The notes under the pieces: generated by a model
What the model was told of the DNA's origin: nothing
The model's database searches: none
Seen by the model: only the letters and a program-made list of their open reading frames with translations
Made by a program: the position numbers and the translations under genes
In this document: piece by piece, positions 11,840 to 26,224 of the stretch
Layout of the letters: each line of letters opens with the position of its first letter
How positions within the stretch are numbered: position 1 is the stretch's first letter
NCBI RefSeq assembly: GCF_007565055.1
Contig: NC_044564.1
Coordinates: forward strand, 82,232,563 to 82,296,562
Source of the DNA: Rhinopithecus roxellana
Lineage: Eukaryota > Chordata > Mammalia > Primates > Cercopithecidae
DNA length: 64,000 nucleotides
Direction of reading: 5' to 3'

Positions 11840-14790
11840 AGTAGACAAATAACAGAACCAGATAAAGTCATAAACAGAAAAGAAATCTACAGACCAATAT
11901 TTCTCACAAATATAGATGCAAAAATCCTCAACAAAATATTAGCAAATTAGGCCGGGCACGGTGGCTCAAGCCTGTAATCCCAGCACTTTGGGAGGCCGAG
12001 ACGGGCGGATCATGAGGTCAGGAGATCGAGACCATCCTGGCTAACACGGTGAAACCCCGTCTCTACTAAAAAGTACAAAAAACTAGCCGGGCGTGGTGGC
12101 GGGCGCCTGTAGTCCCAGCTACTCAGGAGGCTGAGGCAGGAGAATGGCGTGAACCCGGGAGGCGGAGCTTGCAGTGAGCTGAGATCCGGCCACTGCACTC
12201 CAGCCTGGGCGACAGAGCAAGACTCCGTCTCAAAAAAAAAAAAAAAGCAAATTAAATCCAATAGTATATAAAAAGAATTATGCACCATGATGAAGTGAGA
12301 TTTATCCCAGGTACATAAAGCTGGTTCAATATTTGAAAATCAAGTTTTAGAGTCAATTATATCAATAGGCTAACAAAGAAAGAAAGATACGATCATATCA
12401 AGAGATGCAGAAAGGGCATTTGACAAAATCCAACACCAATTAATGATGAAAACTCTCAGTAAACTAGGTATACAGGGGGACTTTCTTCACAAAAAAAAAG
12501 AATACCTACAAAAACTCTACAATTAACATGATACTTAATGATTAGAAACTAGAAGCTTCCCCACTAAAATTAGAACTAAGTCAAAGATGTTCTCTTTATC
12601 ATATTTTCATCATGTTAATGGAATCATTTGCTAATGCAACAAAATAAAGTGAAGAAAAATGTATATGGATAAGATGAAAGAAAACTTTTTTCAAATATGA
12701 CATGATTATCTATATAGAATATCTGAAGGAAATTTTAAAATTCCTAGCAATAATAAGTGATTATAGCAAGGCTGCAAGATAAAGGTTATTATATAAAAAG
12801 CAATTGTTTTCCTGCAAAAAAGTGGAATTTGAAATTAAAAACACAATACAATTTATGTTAGCACCAAAAAATGAAATGCTTAGGTATAAAACTAATAAAA
12901 TATGTATAATATCTATATTCAAAAAACCTACAAGCTAATAAAATAAATGAAAGAATAAAAGAAGAAACATTCCATGTTTATGGAAAGAAAGGCTCAATAT
13001 TGACAACATGTCAATTTTTCCCAACATGATTTATAGGTTCAATGCAATCCTAATTAAAATCTCAGCAAGTTACTTTGTTTATGAGGTGAGACAAAACTCC
13101 CAAGAATAAGAAAGATGGAGGACTTACACTATCTAAAGCGAAGACGTACTATAAAACTACAGTAACCAAAACAGCATGGTATTGGTAAAGCCAAAATAGA
13201 CAAATGGATTAGTGAAATAAAATCTCCAGAGACTCCCTCCAGTAGACTCATATAAATATAATAAACTAATCTTTGACAAAGAAGCAAAAGCAATAAAATG
13301 GAGCAAAGACAGTCTTTTAAATGAATGTTTCTGAAACAACTGGACGTCCACTTGGCAAGAAAATGAGTCCAGATAAAACATGAGTCTTACATTCATTATA
13401 ATTAATACCAAATGGGTCGTAGATCTAATACAAAATGTAAAAATTTCAAAGTCCCGGAAAATTTAGATTGTGCCTTTAGTGTTCTATCTAAAAAGTCATA
13501 GGCATGTCCAAATATATTCATATGTTAAATCCAAATATCATAACCTAATATGGCAATGATTTTTTAGATAGAATGCTAAAGGTACAATTCATGAAATAAA
13601 CAATTGATAAGCTGTCTGTCATTAAAACTTAGTTTTTATTTTTCAAAAGATAACATCGAGAGAATGAAAATACAAGCCACAGATTGGAAAAAAAAAATTG
13701 CAAAAGACACATCTGATAAAAGACTGTTATCCAAAATACACAAAGCATTATTACAACTCAACAGCCAGATAGTAAAGAACCAATTAAAAACTAGGCCAAA
13801 GATCTTAACAGACACTTAACTTATGAAAGAAAACATACAAATGGAAATTAAATATATAAAAACATACTCCATATCATACATTATCAGGGAAATAAAAATT
13901 AAAGCAATTGTGAGATACATTACACACCTATTCCAAGGGCTGAAATCTGAAACACTGACGGAAGCAAATGCTAGCAATTTTGTAGAGCAGAAGGAACTTA
14001 TATGCATTACTGGTAAAAAACAAACAAACAAACAAACAAACAAAAAAAACATTTTGGAAGACAGTTTGGTATAAAAAAAAATACTACCACCATAACATTC
14101 AGTAATTGTGTTCCTTGGTATTTACCTAAAGCAGTAGAAAACTTATGTCCACATAAAACCTGTACATGGATGTGCATGGCATGCTTACAAATACATAATT
14201 GCCAAAATTTGGAAGCAACCAAGATTTCGTTCAGTAGGCAAAGAAGTAAAAAAACTATTTTCCCTTCAGATAGTGGAACATTATTCAGTGCTAAAATATT
14301 TGTGATATCAAGCCATAAAAAACATGGAATAACCTTAAATGCCTATGAATAAGTGAAATAAGCCAATCTGAAAAGCCACTTCTATGTGATTCCAACTATA
14401 TGATGTTCCGGAAAAAGTAAAACTACGGAGACATTAAAAATATCACTGGCTGTCACAGGTTGAGGGAGAAAAGTTTGAAAAGATAGAGTGCAGAGGATTT
14501 TTGGAACAGTAAAAATACTCTATATGATACTATAATGATAAATACATGTAATTATTATTTGTCCAAACCCACAGAATGTACACCACGAAGAATGAACTCT
14601 AGACTTTGTGTGATTATGATGTTACATTTATCAACTGTAACAAATTTACCACTCTGGGGGAGGATGTTGATACTTGAAAGAAGCTATATGTGTGAAGGTC
14701 ATGGTTTTTTGAGAAATCTCTTAATATCCTTATTGATTGTACTGTGAACCTAAAACTGCTCTAAAAATTAAAATCTTATAAAACAAAACA
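11840..14790 (+). mobile_element. L1M (ORF2 to 3'UTR), sense
   Basis: Successive ORF2 landmarks run in sense: 'gatgcaaaaatcctcaacaa' (11917), 'aaaccaaaacagcatggtat'-like text near 13165, and 'tccttggtatttacc' near 14111. The L1M 3'UTR ends with 'tgtgaacctaaaactgctct' (about 14742). An AluY splits it at 11950. An (AAAC)n tract lies at about 14019-14045. Many stops and indels mean no coding potential remains. Confidence 0.85.
11950..12245 (+). mobile_element. AluY (Old World monkey type), sense
   Basis: Full-length, little-mutated AluY. It carries 'gagatccggccactgc', the right-monomer variant I associate with cercopithecid AluYR subfamilies. Target-site duplication agcaaatta is present at 11941-11949 and again at 12246-12254. 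It is inserted in L1M ORF2. Confidence 0.95.
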
Positions 14791-15233
14791 ACCAAAAACT
14801 AGAAACACATCTGATGTTCTTTAATGGGGAAATGGTTAAAAAAGTATGGTACACAATACCAACAATGGAATAATACTCAGCAATAAAAAGGAAAAGACTA
14901 TTAATAATCACAAAAACCTATATGGATAGGTGTGGAATTATGCAAAGTTAAAACATTTAATATCGAAAGCTAACATAAGGTTATATAACATAAAACATGC
15001 ATTTACACAATATTCTTGAAATGACAAAATCATAGAAATAAATAACAAATTAATGTTTTTGTGTTTAGAACGGGGCATAGTAGAGAAAGGAGAGAGGTAA
15101 TTGTAGTTATAAAAGGGCAACATGAGAGACACTTTGGTTCATGGAACTCATCTATAAAATGAGTGTGATGCTGAATACCTGAACCCAACCATGTGATAAA
15201 ATACTTAGATCTAAATATTAAACCTAAACATTA

Positions 15234-15545
15234 GGCCGGGTGTGGTGACTCATGCCTGTAATACCAGCATTTTGGGAGGCTGAGGCGGGTGGATTGCCTG
15301 AGGTCAGGAGTTTGATACCAGCCCGGCCAACGTGGTGAAACCCCGCCTCTATTAATAATACAAAAAAAAAAAAAAAAAATTAGCCGGGCGTGGTGGCACA
15401 TGCCTATAATCTCAGCTACCCAGGAGGCTGAGGCAGGAAAATTGCTTGAACCCAGGAAGCAGAGGTTGCACTGAGCTGAGGTCGTGCCACTGCACTCCAG
15501 CCTGGGTGACAGAGCGAGACTCCATCTCAAAAACAAAAACAAAAA
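15234..15545 (+). mobile_element. AluS, sense
   Basis: Complete Alu with an expanded middle A-linker (about 18 A near 15362-15379). Target-site duplication ctaaacatta is present at 15224-15233 and 15546-15555. The tail is (CAAAA)-like. Confidence 0.94.
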
Positions 15546-15591
15546 CTAAACATTAATTCTCTCTGTTTCTTTCTCTTTCTCTCAAGTACAC

Positions 15592-15615
15592 AACACACAC
15601 ACACACACACACATA
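15592..15615. repeat. (CA)n microsatellite
   Basis: About eleven CA units, followed by a degenerate CA-rich stretch to about 15625. It lies within the L1M 3'UTR. Confidence 0.9.
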
Positions 15616-15815
15616 CACACTCACCCATACATGTATAACTGGGGAAATAATAATATCCATGTATTCTATCAATGCCAATATACAGGTTGTGGTATTGTGT
15701 TATACGTTTCCTAAGTTGTTACTATTGGAGGAAACTCCATAAAGTGTACATGGGAGCTCTTTATATTATTTCTTACAGCTGTATGTAAATCTATAATTAG
15801 TTAAAATAAAAACAT

Positions 15816-18800
15816 ATGTAAAATGTACATTTATATATTCAAATATGTGTATGCATATATATATATACACACACACACACACCACATATTTGTGAATTAT
15901 ATTACACACATCAACAGATAAGACATATTCTTATTTTGGGCCACAGCTTCTTGTAACATTATTGCTGCATTTTAGATGATCTTATATTAACAGAATAATA
16001 ATTGAATCTGAAAAATAAAGGAATGAAAATATAGGATACTTTTTTTAAGACTCGTAAAGAGGAACTTACATATTATGCTTGATTAATAATCAAGCGTGGT
16101 CATTCAACTGAAAAACCACTCACCATAAAATGTTTTTCATTTATTCTTAACAATTAATGTCAAAATAGTATTTATGGGAGAACATTCATTTATTTGTTCT
16201 CTCTGCGGACAAATAAACCATTCTGACTTTTTAAACTTTAAAATTCTGTTTTGATGTACCTGAAAGAAAAATATCAATAGGCTTTAAAAATAATTTCTTA
16301 AATTATAAAAATAATTTATTATGCATATTTATCTTTTTGATATTTTAATTTCTAATCTTAAATGTATATGGCATATATTTACATATAAGAATAAAACTCA
16401 CATAAATTAGTAATCTATTGTATACATTAATACTTCATACCCTTTGTAAGTTCACTCCATCTAAAAGGTTAGTCTCACTAGCATATCCATAAAAAGAATT
16501 ACAGTTGTCATGGTTTCATTTTGCTGCTAACCTATCTCTTTTCCTCTAGCATTTGCTACATATCCCTAGACTATTACGGCATTCAATTCTTCAAGTTGCA
16601 AACATTTATTTACCTGCCATTCTGGACCTCTCCACGCTAAACCTCTTGAGGGTAGAAAGTGAATTTTAGTCATGTTTTCATAACTCATACAATCTTGCAT
16701 ATAATAGGTATTTTGCTGAGTTTTGATTAATGAATGACTGAATCAATGCAGGCATGAATGGGAATCAATTTCTGTCCTCTGCCTATGGGGTTTGTGGAAT
16801 AATTTTTTTTGAATTTTAAATTTAACAAGAACTGTCATAATGGAATTAAGGAATTATCTTTTTGGAGTAGAGTGTACACAGAAGCATACTACATGTAATT
16901 TCATATTTAACAAATATATAGCACTCTAAGAATGCTAAATTGATTTTGCATCTTTTAATTCTAACAAGCATATTCTTACTTTACTTGTGTTTTTAAATTA
17001 TATTTCTTTTTCAAATACATAGTATGAATCCAGGCTATTAATAGCAAGGTAATGATTATAATGGGAGGTGGAGGCATAGCAGTAATGAGATGGGATATAT
17101 GGGCATGTTCTGGAATGCTGCAAATATTCTAAGTACTGGTTCTATAAAAATATTCACTTTGCTAAAAATATTCATTGTGTTGGTTACACTTACGATTTGT
17201 AGACTTTTCTGTAAACACATTATAATATAAATTAAAGCCCAAAAGATCCTCTTTAAATCTTCATAATATGCAAAAATAATAATTAGGTGTTGTGTTTTGG
17301 ACACTGTTATAATGTTGCTTAGATACAGAAGTAGAACTACTCCTAGAGAAAAACATTTAGTAAAAAAACTAATTAAAGGCAATTATTACAATTTCAATGT
17401 CTGCTATAGCAACTTTTTCTTTAAACTACTGGCTACTAAGCTTAGGAATGATAGCCTTTCACAGACAATGCAATTTCATTTTCAAATTGCTAATATATAT
17501 TCTCTTCTTTTCAACTTACATTCAATATTTGCAAATAATTTTAGTTCCTTGAAACCATAGTCATTTTCTTAAATATTTTATTTTTATCTTCTTTATAAGC
17601 AGGGATAGAATAAATCAATTTGCTCTTAGTAACTGTCTTTTTAGCAACAACCTAATGTCAGTTTTCATTATCTATTTCATCTTGTTAGTAAATGAAAAAA
17701 TAAATAAAATTTGAATTCCAGTCTAATGTTTGTGTTATTTCTATGATAAATGGATTAATGTTACTACTTTTAATGTTCACTATGGTACCAAACAAGAATT
17801 ATCACTTATGAAGGAAAAGTTACTAACAAAGAATTCTTTGTATAATAAGTAACATATAATTGAGTATATAATTTTACCTATGTAAATTGTCTCATACAAC
17901 TTTTCATAGTAGCAAACATCTAATGATGTAAGATAATTACATCATTTCTTTCATTGAGAAGGAAATTGTAAATACACAGGAATGTATTCACTTTGGAAAT
18001 TATAAGGACTTCTGACACTTTAAATTATATGGATAAAATTACACATAAAATGTTCTGTAAGCGGTCAATAAAATATTTTTTTGTGACAGTCCTAGGTGCA
18101 AGGATTGTCCGTGAACATAATTTCAAATGCATACAGGCACACACACACACTCCCCCAAATACATACACCCACAAACACATAGGTATAAAGTAACTTGTTG
18201 ACTAGTAGAACATATATTGAATAGTTAACATCGATTTTTTTCACATTAACTTCTTGTAAACAATTCGTTGTTTGATACATTGGCTTTCCCTCTGTCCAAA
18301 TAACATTTGGTAACTACTACTTTCCTTAGAGATTTAGCTTCTACCAACCACGTTTCAAACGAATCTATTTTTTTACTTTGCTATTGTACTTCATACAAAC
18401 CTAACTGTGCATAAATACAGTAGTGTCATATGAAGTGCAATGCATGTGCTTATATATCAAATTCCCCTTGATGTCATGGGCTCTGCTAAGAGGTTATAAA
18501 TCTCATTAAAGTTTATATACATAGCAGTAAGGGAAAAGCTTGGAATATAGTTGTTCAACAAATATTTGTTGACTAGATATGTAGTGTCCACTCACAATTG
18601 AAGAAGATTTAACACTGATAAAATAATAATGAACTAAAATAATAAACTTTTCCAAAGTTGATTCAATTAAAGGTCACATTCATATCACGTCAAGTGTTAT
18701 TTCATCAAAACCATAATCCATATTATATACTAACATGTTAAAGTAATACAAACCCGAAGTAATAAAAATAGACTAAGAATATTAGTATACATGATACACA

Positions 18801-19638
18801 TCTTTAGTTGTGACACAGAAATTTAATCAAACATAGGAAAAGAGGGCCACTACCCTGTTATCACTCAACATTTCAGTAATGGGAATGGTTAAAGTAGCAC
18901 AAAATGAGAATTCATTTATCTGAAATTAGCTGGCAAAATAAGACTCTAAATGCTTACTATAGCCACAAAAGGTTTTTCTTTCCTTAAAGAAAAATAAATA
19001 AGTCACAGATTCACTGATTAGTATTTTTCTATTTTTATTTTAAAATAAAATAATACATTTTTGTAAGAAATACAATACAGAACTGAACAAAAAACCAATT
19101 TAAAAATCAGTTGTACTCCCACAACATAGGTATATTCACTTTAATATGAAAAAATTTGGTGCATATCATTTCAAACATTTATTTCTGAATAAAATGTGTG
19201 TATGTGCATTCATAGATAATGATTGATATAATGTGAATGATATAGATTATAAGGGTTTTAGCCTTCTCAACATCATCTCATTATTAAGTCCCTATTTAGA
19301 AGTTAAAATTGAAATAATATAAAACTAAATTTAAACATTTTGTAAGAATATCATTATACTAAATTATATGCATGTACTATAGTTTAATTAACTGACTCAT
19401 TGAATCAGATGTGAACTTTTTAAAAAAACAATGTTTATAAAGTATACTCCTATCAATTATCTGTACATTAATCTGTGCAAATATTTCTAAGATTCTTTAT
19501 ACAACTCATAGTTTAAGGTTGATATCTGCCTTTAAGATTATCAGATTCAACATTTTCATTATACAGATTAGATAATTTACTTGACTAAATATGTCTTGTT
19601 ATGATGCATCCAAATTTATATAATAAAATCTGGCCCTA
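15816..19638. other. Unassigned AT-rich intergenic sequence
   Basis: No gene or confidently named repeat. It contains a short TA/CA tract at about 15855-15882 and a degenerate CA-rich run at about 18136-18180. ORFs reach only 108 codons (17056-17382, minus) and show no domain features or codon pattern of a gene. Confidence 0.6.
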
Positions 19639-19918
19639 GGCCAGGTGCAATGGCTTATAGCTGTAATACCAATATCACTTGAAACCAGGAGTGTGAGATC
19701 AGCCTGGGCAGCGCAGTGAGAAGCTATCTTTACAAAACATTTAAAAATTAGCTTGACATGTTGGCGTGTGCCAGTAGTCTTAGCAACTCGGGAGGCTGAT
19801 GTAGGATGGTCACTTGAGCCCAGAAATTTGAGGCTTCAGTGAGCTATCATTGTGCCACTGCATTCCAACCTGAGTGACAGAGCAAGACTCTGTCTTTTAA
19901 AAATAAGAAGAATAAAAA
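19639..19918 (+). mobile_element. AluJ, sense, internally deleted
   Basis: Heavily diverged Alu in sense. The left monomer lacks the segment that normally holds 'cagcactttgggaggc' (the text goes from 'gtaataccaatatc' straight to 'acttgaaaccagg'). The right monomer ends with 'agcaagactctgtctttt'. Divergence suggests AluJ. Confidence 0.85.
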
Positions 19919-21785
19919 TGAAACAAAATCTAAGTGTATATATTAATGTAAATGCTTTATTGATATTCCATATATTGTTATTCAAAGCACAAATGAAATA
20001 TACAATAAATGCTTTGTAGAATCACTTTTTGATACTTGTCAGAAGTGCTAAATATGGAAATCATTATCATGTTTTGTTGGCATGTGAGTAGAACATAATT
20101 CAATATAAGAATTTCCATTCATTTTATTTCCTTTACGCTTAATGTAAATAGTATGAATAACTCAAACAGCAAAAGACATGATAAGAAGTAACAGAAAATC
20201 TCATGAGATACATGAGAAGGGGATATAGCATAGCACATATATGCAATATTTTAGTGGGACTTTGTTTTATTTTATTTTATTTGTTCTAGAGCGTCTTTTT
20301 AGATTTTAGAAACTACTTCTAATAGCAGAAAATTGTAATTACGAGATCTGTGGTTGAAATTTCTGCAGTTTATAATGACAGTAAAGTATGAATACACAAG
20401 TACTCTCATTTTGTAATTTCTTATTAGATAATTAATTTTTGATCAAATTATCTTAAATCTAAACCTGGCAGACAAAACAACAGTGAGCAAAATATTTTCT
20501 GGTCACTGCTGTTGTAAGCTACACTGAATTAAAAATCAGGTTGCTATTTACATAATTTTTTATACCTGTACTAATTTAAAAATATTTTATAATTCAGACC
20601 TCCTATTGCTGTAGTTCAACAAGTATTTTTTATAACTGATCATACAGGCAAAATTTATCTCAGAGGTTTGCCTTTCTATTCTACAAATTCAATACATCTA
20701 TTCCTTTACACACACAGAAAATGTGGAAAAATAGAGTACTGGGTAACTAAATATATTATGTTAAAATATATACTAAAAATGTAGTTTTCTTCCAGCTTTA
20801 AAATTATTTATGATGTTAAATTATTGGGAAGCAGGCCAAAGAATATAGGACCATTTGTAAAGCTTCTTGATGTCATAGAAATTAAGCATTAAAATTCAAT
20901 CTGGGCTGAGCAAGAACAGATCACTGAAGTGGAGAGAGCATGTTGATGCAAATGGAAAGAGAAAGACTTCCTATAATAATGAAAGAAGCAATGAACCTGA
21001 GCTAAGAATGACTGTCAATGAGAATATTGTACTTGCTTATATAGTACAGGGTTCCTCTCTCCTTTTAGATTCTGTCCAAACTTATTAGAAATGTAATTGC
21101 AACTGTCTGTTCAAATACTGGAGAACAGCAATTGCATTTTTCCCATTCCTTCCTGTTCCATTCACAGGTAATCTCTGCACTATGCCTGCTTATGATAAGG
21201 GAAGAACATGCGAACCTTGAATCCCTTGTAACCACTAGGCTATTCACTTCTAGAATAAAACAGAATCTATTGTATCTAAACTAGTTTTAGTTTTTAAAGT
21301 ACTTTAATTCTTGGTGGTCGTTTGGGTATACTAATGTTACAATGTTGTAAGGAGAGGATGACTTTTATATTGGAGAGGACAAATCAGTGTAAGTTATATG
21401 TCAAATAGTCTTAGTATTCACTTCACACTTGCTCCATGGCAAAAATGTATTTCTGCCTTAGAAGTAAGAATGTATTCTCCACAGGTATTATAATTGTGTC
21501 TTAATTTCATCATCACAACAACTGTAGTTTTATTATTAACTTCCAGATATACTTATCATCATGACCCTAAGTTATTTTTAAAGTAGCTAAAATAAGCGAT
21601 CTCTTAATTATATTGTGCTAGTACTTTTTTTTTTTTTTTAAACATAAAAGGTGTTCGTTAACACAAACTACAAATAATATAGTGGGATATGCAATGACTT
21701 TGAAGTTAGAGTCCTAGCTCTACCACTTTCAGTGTAACAGTTGATCACTTTTGAATGAAAATAAAATATCAACATAACTGTACTA
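19919..21785. other. Unassigned AT-rich intergenic sequence
   Basis: No gene or identifiable repeat. There is a short (TTTTA)n run at about 20262-20281 and a T run at about 21627-21640. Small ORFs have no features. Confidence 0.6.
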
Positions 21786-22930
21786 ATTCTTTTTTTTTTC
21801 CTTTTTTTTTTCTTTAGTTATAAGTTCTGCAACACATGTGCGTGAGGTGCAGGCTTGTTACACAGGCATACATGTGCCGTGGTGATTTGCTGCACCTATC
21901 AACCCATCATCTAAGTTTTAAGCCCTGTATGCATTAGGTATTTGTCTTGATGTTCTCCCTTGCATTGCCCCCCACCCCCTGACAAACCCTGATGTGTGAT
22001 GTTCCCGTCCCTGTGTCCATGTGTTCTCATTGTTCAACTCCCACTTATGAGTGAGAACACGTGGTGTTTGGTTTTCTGTGCCTGTGTTAGTTTGCTGAGA
22101 ATGATGGCTTCCAGCTTCATCCGTGTCCCTGAAAAGGACATGAATTCATTCTTTTTTACGGCTGCATAGTATTCTATGGTGTATATGTGCCACATTTTTA
22201 AATGTATCCAGTCTATCAATGATGGGCATTTTGGTTGGTTCCAAGTTTTGCTATTGTAAATAGTGCTGCAATAAACATACATGTGCATGTATCTTTATAG
22301 CAGAATGATGTATAATCCTTTCATTAGGTACCCAGTAATGGGATTCCAGAGTCAAATGGCATTTCTGGTTCCAGATCCTTGAGGAATCATTACACTTTCT
22401 TCAACAACCACCACCAACAATTCCTCAACCAACAACAAAGGTTGAACTAATTTACACTCCCATCAACAGTGTAAAAGTGTTTCTATTTCTCCACAGTCTC
22501 GCCAGCATCTGTTGGTTTCTGACTTTTTGATAATCGCCATTCTAACTGGTGTGAGATAGTATCTCATTGTGGTTTTGATTTACATTTCTCTAATGACTAG
22601 TGATGATGAGCTATTTTTCATATGTTTGTTGGCCGTATAAATGTCTTCTTTTGAGAAGTGTCTGTTCATATCCTTCACCTACTTTTTGATGGGATTGTTT
22701 TTTTTTCTGGTAAATTTGTTTCATTTCCTTGTAGATTCTGGATATTAGCCCTTTGTCAGATGGACAGATTGCAAACGTTTTCTCCCATTCTGTAGGTTGC
22801 CTGTTCACACTGATGATAGTTTCTTTTGCTGTGCAGAAGCTCCTCAGTTTAATTAGATCTCACTTGTCAATTTTGGCTTCTGTTGCAATTGCTTTTTGTG
22901 TTTTAGTCATGAAGTCTTTCCCTGTATCTA
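21786..22930 (-). mobile_element. 5'-truncated L1PA, antisense
   Basis: Antisense primate L1 3' end. It begins with poly-T, followed by the 3'UTR, including a C-rich stretch near 21969, and distal ORF2 ('tgtatatgtgccacattttt', 'gtgtgagatagtatctcatt', 'ctttgtcagatggacagatt'). A local insertion/duplication near 22395-22440 repeats 'caacaa/ttcctcaa'-type text. Moderately diverged; no clear target-site duplication was found. Confidence 0.9.
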
Positions 22931-25659
22931 TTTCAAGTTAAATAAGACATTTCCAACAATGTCAGATATATAGTGATTTACTATTTTATATATTTATATA
23001 TATATAATCTTTATATCTTAACCACCCCATAGTCTTCTCTCAAACTTCTTTTGTATATCATTTTTATTGTTGTAATGGTTTACTCAGATAACCATGTATA
23101 TTCATATTCTCTATATAAATTTAAAACATTTTTGAAGATTTTCTCAAATATCACCATCCATAGTCTAAATGATTTTGTGTGTCTCTACATGCATTTCCAT
23201 AGTTTATGGTAAAGCATATAGAGATTTAAAATGGCTGTTTTCTTTTTTAGATTATATATCTGTTAGGTATCATTTTAGTCATTTTACTCCCTTCAAAACT
23301 TATGTTGAATATTTCTTTTAGTATATTAGCATATTATATAATTGAGTTGAATCAATTGAAATTTTGGCCTAGTTGTACAAATGAAAATGGAGTTGCACTT
23401 TTATTTTTGATTTACAATTTTATGTAGAACCCAAAATATTTTGCCAATTTTATGAGCGTTACTGCTTATTACAATTGATTTATCCAGGTTTGGCTTTTTT
23501 TGTTTTTTACTGATCCACAAATATGTCAAATAGCAGAGGATAAACCAGTTTGTAAAGCACTTGTTGAGGAATCTTTAAACACAAAATGCTACTATTTGCT
23601 TTCTATAAAAGTATAACTATTTTCAGAAGATTCCTGATACTAATTACAAGTCATTGTTTATCAGGCTCCAATAGGAGATAGAAAAGTATACTTGTAGCTC
23701 TTGTGATAGTCAGAAATATTAATGTTATCTTGAAATAACTGGGTTATTTGTTAAGTAAATTTTAACCCAAATCATTCAATAGAAGATAACGAGGTTATAA
23801 TTATTGATCAATAACATGAAGCTCATTATTACTAACAGTTTTGGCAACTGTATTATGTTGTGAATACTTAGAGGTATAATCAACAAACTTCTATAAACTG
23901 TCAAATCATATAGTAATATTTAACAATGTTGTATCTATAACTTTTAGTTTTTATTTGGTTTGTTTGTTTTCTTGTTTAAGTAAAACAAAAAAACAAATGT
24001 CTCCCTTGGAGAAATACCGGGTGATAATGAGAGACTTAATGTGCTCTCACTAAGAGTATGGTATGGTGTTGTAAGGTACTTTCTCCTAGTGTCTTCTTGT
24101 TTAAGTAAATTTTACCCTAATGTTATCTTTTGTTTCTTAATTGGGAAGCTATTTGGCCGAGTGGACTCCAGCACCTTCAGTTCCTATGTAAGCAAACCTC
24201 TACATACCAACATAATGGGATTAGGGTTTAAACTTATGAATTTGGGGAAGGTACAAACATTTGGTTCAAAATAGCGGTTATTTTGTAATTAAAAATGGTA
24301 AATTAATATATTAATGATATAAATAATAGTTGATGACTACAGATAATTTCATCACAGTACCATCCTTCCAGGTGTAAAAGATTGAGATTCTCATGTGCTT
24401 ACAATATAAATTGTGCATATTAGAATAGCAAAGGCACCAGAGTATTTTGAATGTGCATCCTATACCTAATGCTTTCTTGCCTTCACTGTTTATTGTAATT
24501 TTATTCCATTCCAATCTCCCACAGTCCTATATTGACTTCTAATTCTAAAAAGAAGGAAAAATAATGCAGAAATCTGACTATGAATTTAGAAGATCAGAGG
24601 TTTTTGCACCAGACTGATCACATATACTTCTAATTTACTCCTGCAGTGGATATTTAGTACAGTTTGTTTGTTTCCTACGAAAATGTTGGTTCAAACAATT
24701 CCCTAGGCTCTGGTTAAAATAGGGGGATAAAAATAGAAACAGGTCCAGTTTCCTGTGGAAATATTTGTTATTTTCTTCACTGAAATATAAACAATTCACC
24801 CATAAATAATTGCACAGGCAAGCTGTAAATACTTCAGCCTCTTTTAGCAGGGCTTGCAGAATTGATTTATACTTTTATTGCAGCTATCACTATGTCAAAA
24901 TAATTTATAAAAAATTCCATTATTTACTGATTATTTTAATGCAAAACTTAATAAGCTGAGAGAAACATTTTATGTATGGATTATGAACCATCCCTACTCA
25001 ATAACTAAAGCTGCTAATCTTGCTCACTACTTTATTGTTGCAAATTGATTTCAGAAAATAATATAAAATACAAACACTCATAATGGCTATATTAGAAGAT
25101 GGATCTGGTTTCATATAGAGTTTATTTTTACTATGTTATTCAATTAAAATCATGCACACTGTATCTGTTACAGTATATTTTATAATGCCAAAGGTAAATT
25201 TAATAGTCTAATGTGCACATCTGCTGTCCCTGATCTTTTGGCATTCCTGTGTAGTATAGTTATTCACTTACTTTTGCTTTGTTGCTCAAAAAATTACTTT
25301 TGTGCTTTAGAGTTCTGCATCATGACTCTCAACTGGCCTTGGACAAGCATGGGTGAATCACTGTATTGGCTCCATCATAAAGATAAGTGTTTTCTACACT
25401 CGGGTTGAAAGATGCTATCAAAACAATCACCTACCTGTGTTTGGAAATACAGCAAGAAATATGATGAAATTTGAGCAGTAGCTGTCATGTTAAGCCATGT
25501 CACTTTTCCTGTGGAAGCAATTGTGGCAAAACGTTTAGGGAATTTTTCTTTATGTCAGATGGTCTCTAGATTTACATCTTATCTCTGTTACTTATTAGCT
25601 ATCTGTCCCTACACAAGTTCATCAATATCCTTAAGCCTAACTTTCTTAATAATAATACT
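22931..25659. other. Unassigned AT-rich intergenic sequence
   Basis: No gene or confidently named repeat. A short TA tract lies near 22986-23006. ORFs are at most 77 codons. 24780-24980 is slightly less repetitive in texture and could be conserved non-coding DNA, but that cannot be judged from one sequence. Confidence 0.55.
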
Positions 25660-25670
25660 CCATCACTCCT

Positions 25671-25965
25671 TTTCTTTTCTTTTCTTTTCTTTTTTTTTCC
25701 GGAGTCTCGCTCTGTTGTCAGGCTGGAGTGCAGTGGCGCGATATCGGCTCACTGCAACCTCCACCTTCCGGATTCAAGTGATTCTCCCGCCTGAGTAGCT
25801 GGGGCTATAGGCACGCGCCACCACACCCAGGTAATTTTTGTATTTTTAGTAGAGAAGGGTTTTCACCATGTTGGGCAGGATTGTCTCAATCTCTTGACCT
25901 CATGATCCGCCCACCTCGGCCTCTCAAAGTGCTGGGATTACAGGCATGAGCCACCACTCTTGGCC
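25671..25965 (-). mobile_element. Alu (AluS/Y), antisense
   Basis: Reverse Alu whose tail is (TTTTC)n on the plus strand (about 25668-25690). Landmarks are 'ggagtctcgctctgttgtca', 'gcaacctccaccttccggat' and 'aaagtgctgggattacaggc'. Approximate target-site duplications are ccatcactcc (from 25660) and ccatcacttc (from 25970). Confidence 0.93.
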
Positions 25966-26224
25966 TATGCCATCACTTCTTTTATCTCACCTTGTCTCAT
26001 CCAAGAAAAAGAGAGAGAACTTTGGGAAAAATTCAAATACCTGATTTATCAATGTACATAACTGAGGAAGTTTTATACTGATAAAAAAAATCGCCATATA
26101 TCATTCTCACCTCCACCTAACATTTTATTTTACACAGATATCCAGAGTGATCAGATATATACTGCCTCAACTTATCACCACCAAAGATAGTGATATGCAT
26201 ATCTGCAATCAAGGTATTCTATTT

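Larger units (their letters stand above)
14795..15815 (+). mobile_element. L1M 3' end (second copy), sense
   Basis: Directly after the previous 3'UTR, the text returns to distal ORF2 ('gatgttctttaatggggaaa', 'gtacacaataccaacaatgg') and runs to another L1M 3' terminus ('ctataattagttaaaataaa' near 15792). This is therefore an independent insertion in the same orientation. An AluS interrupts it at 15234. Confidence 0.75.

Noticed and set aside
13979..14050. (AAAC)n run considered as an SINE tail
   Set aside because: It sits within continuous L1M distal ORF2 text on both sides with no inserted body or duplication.
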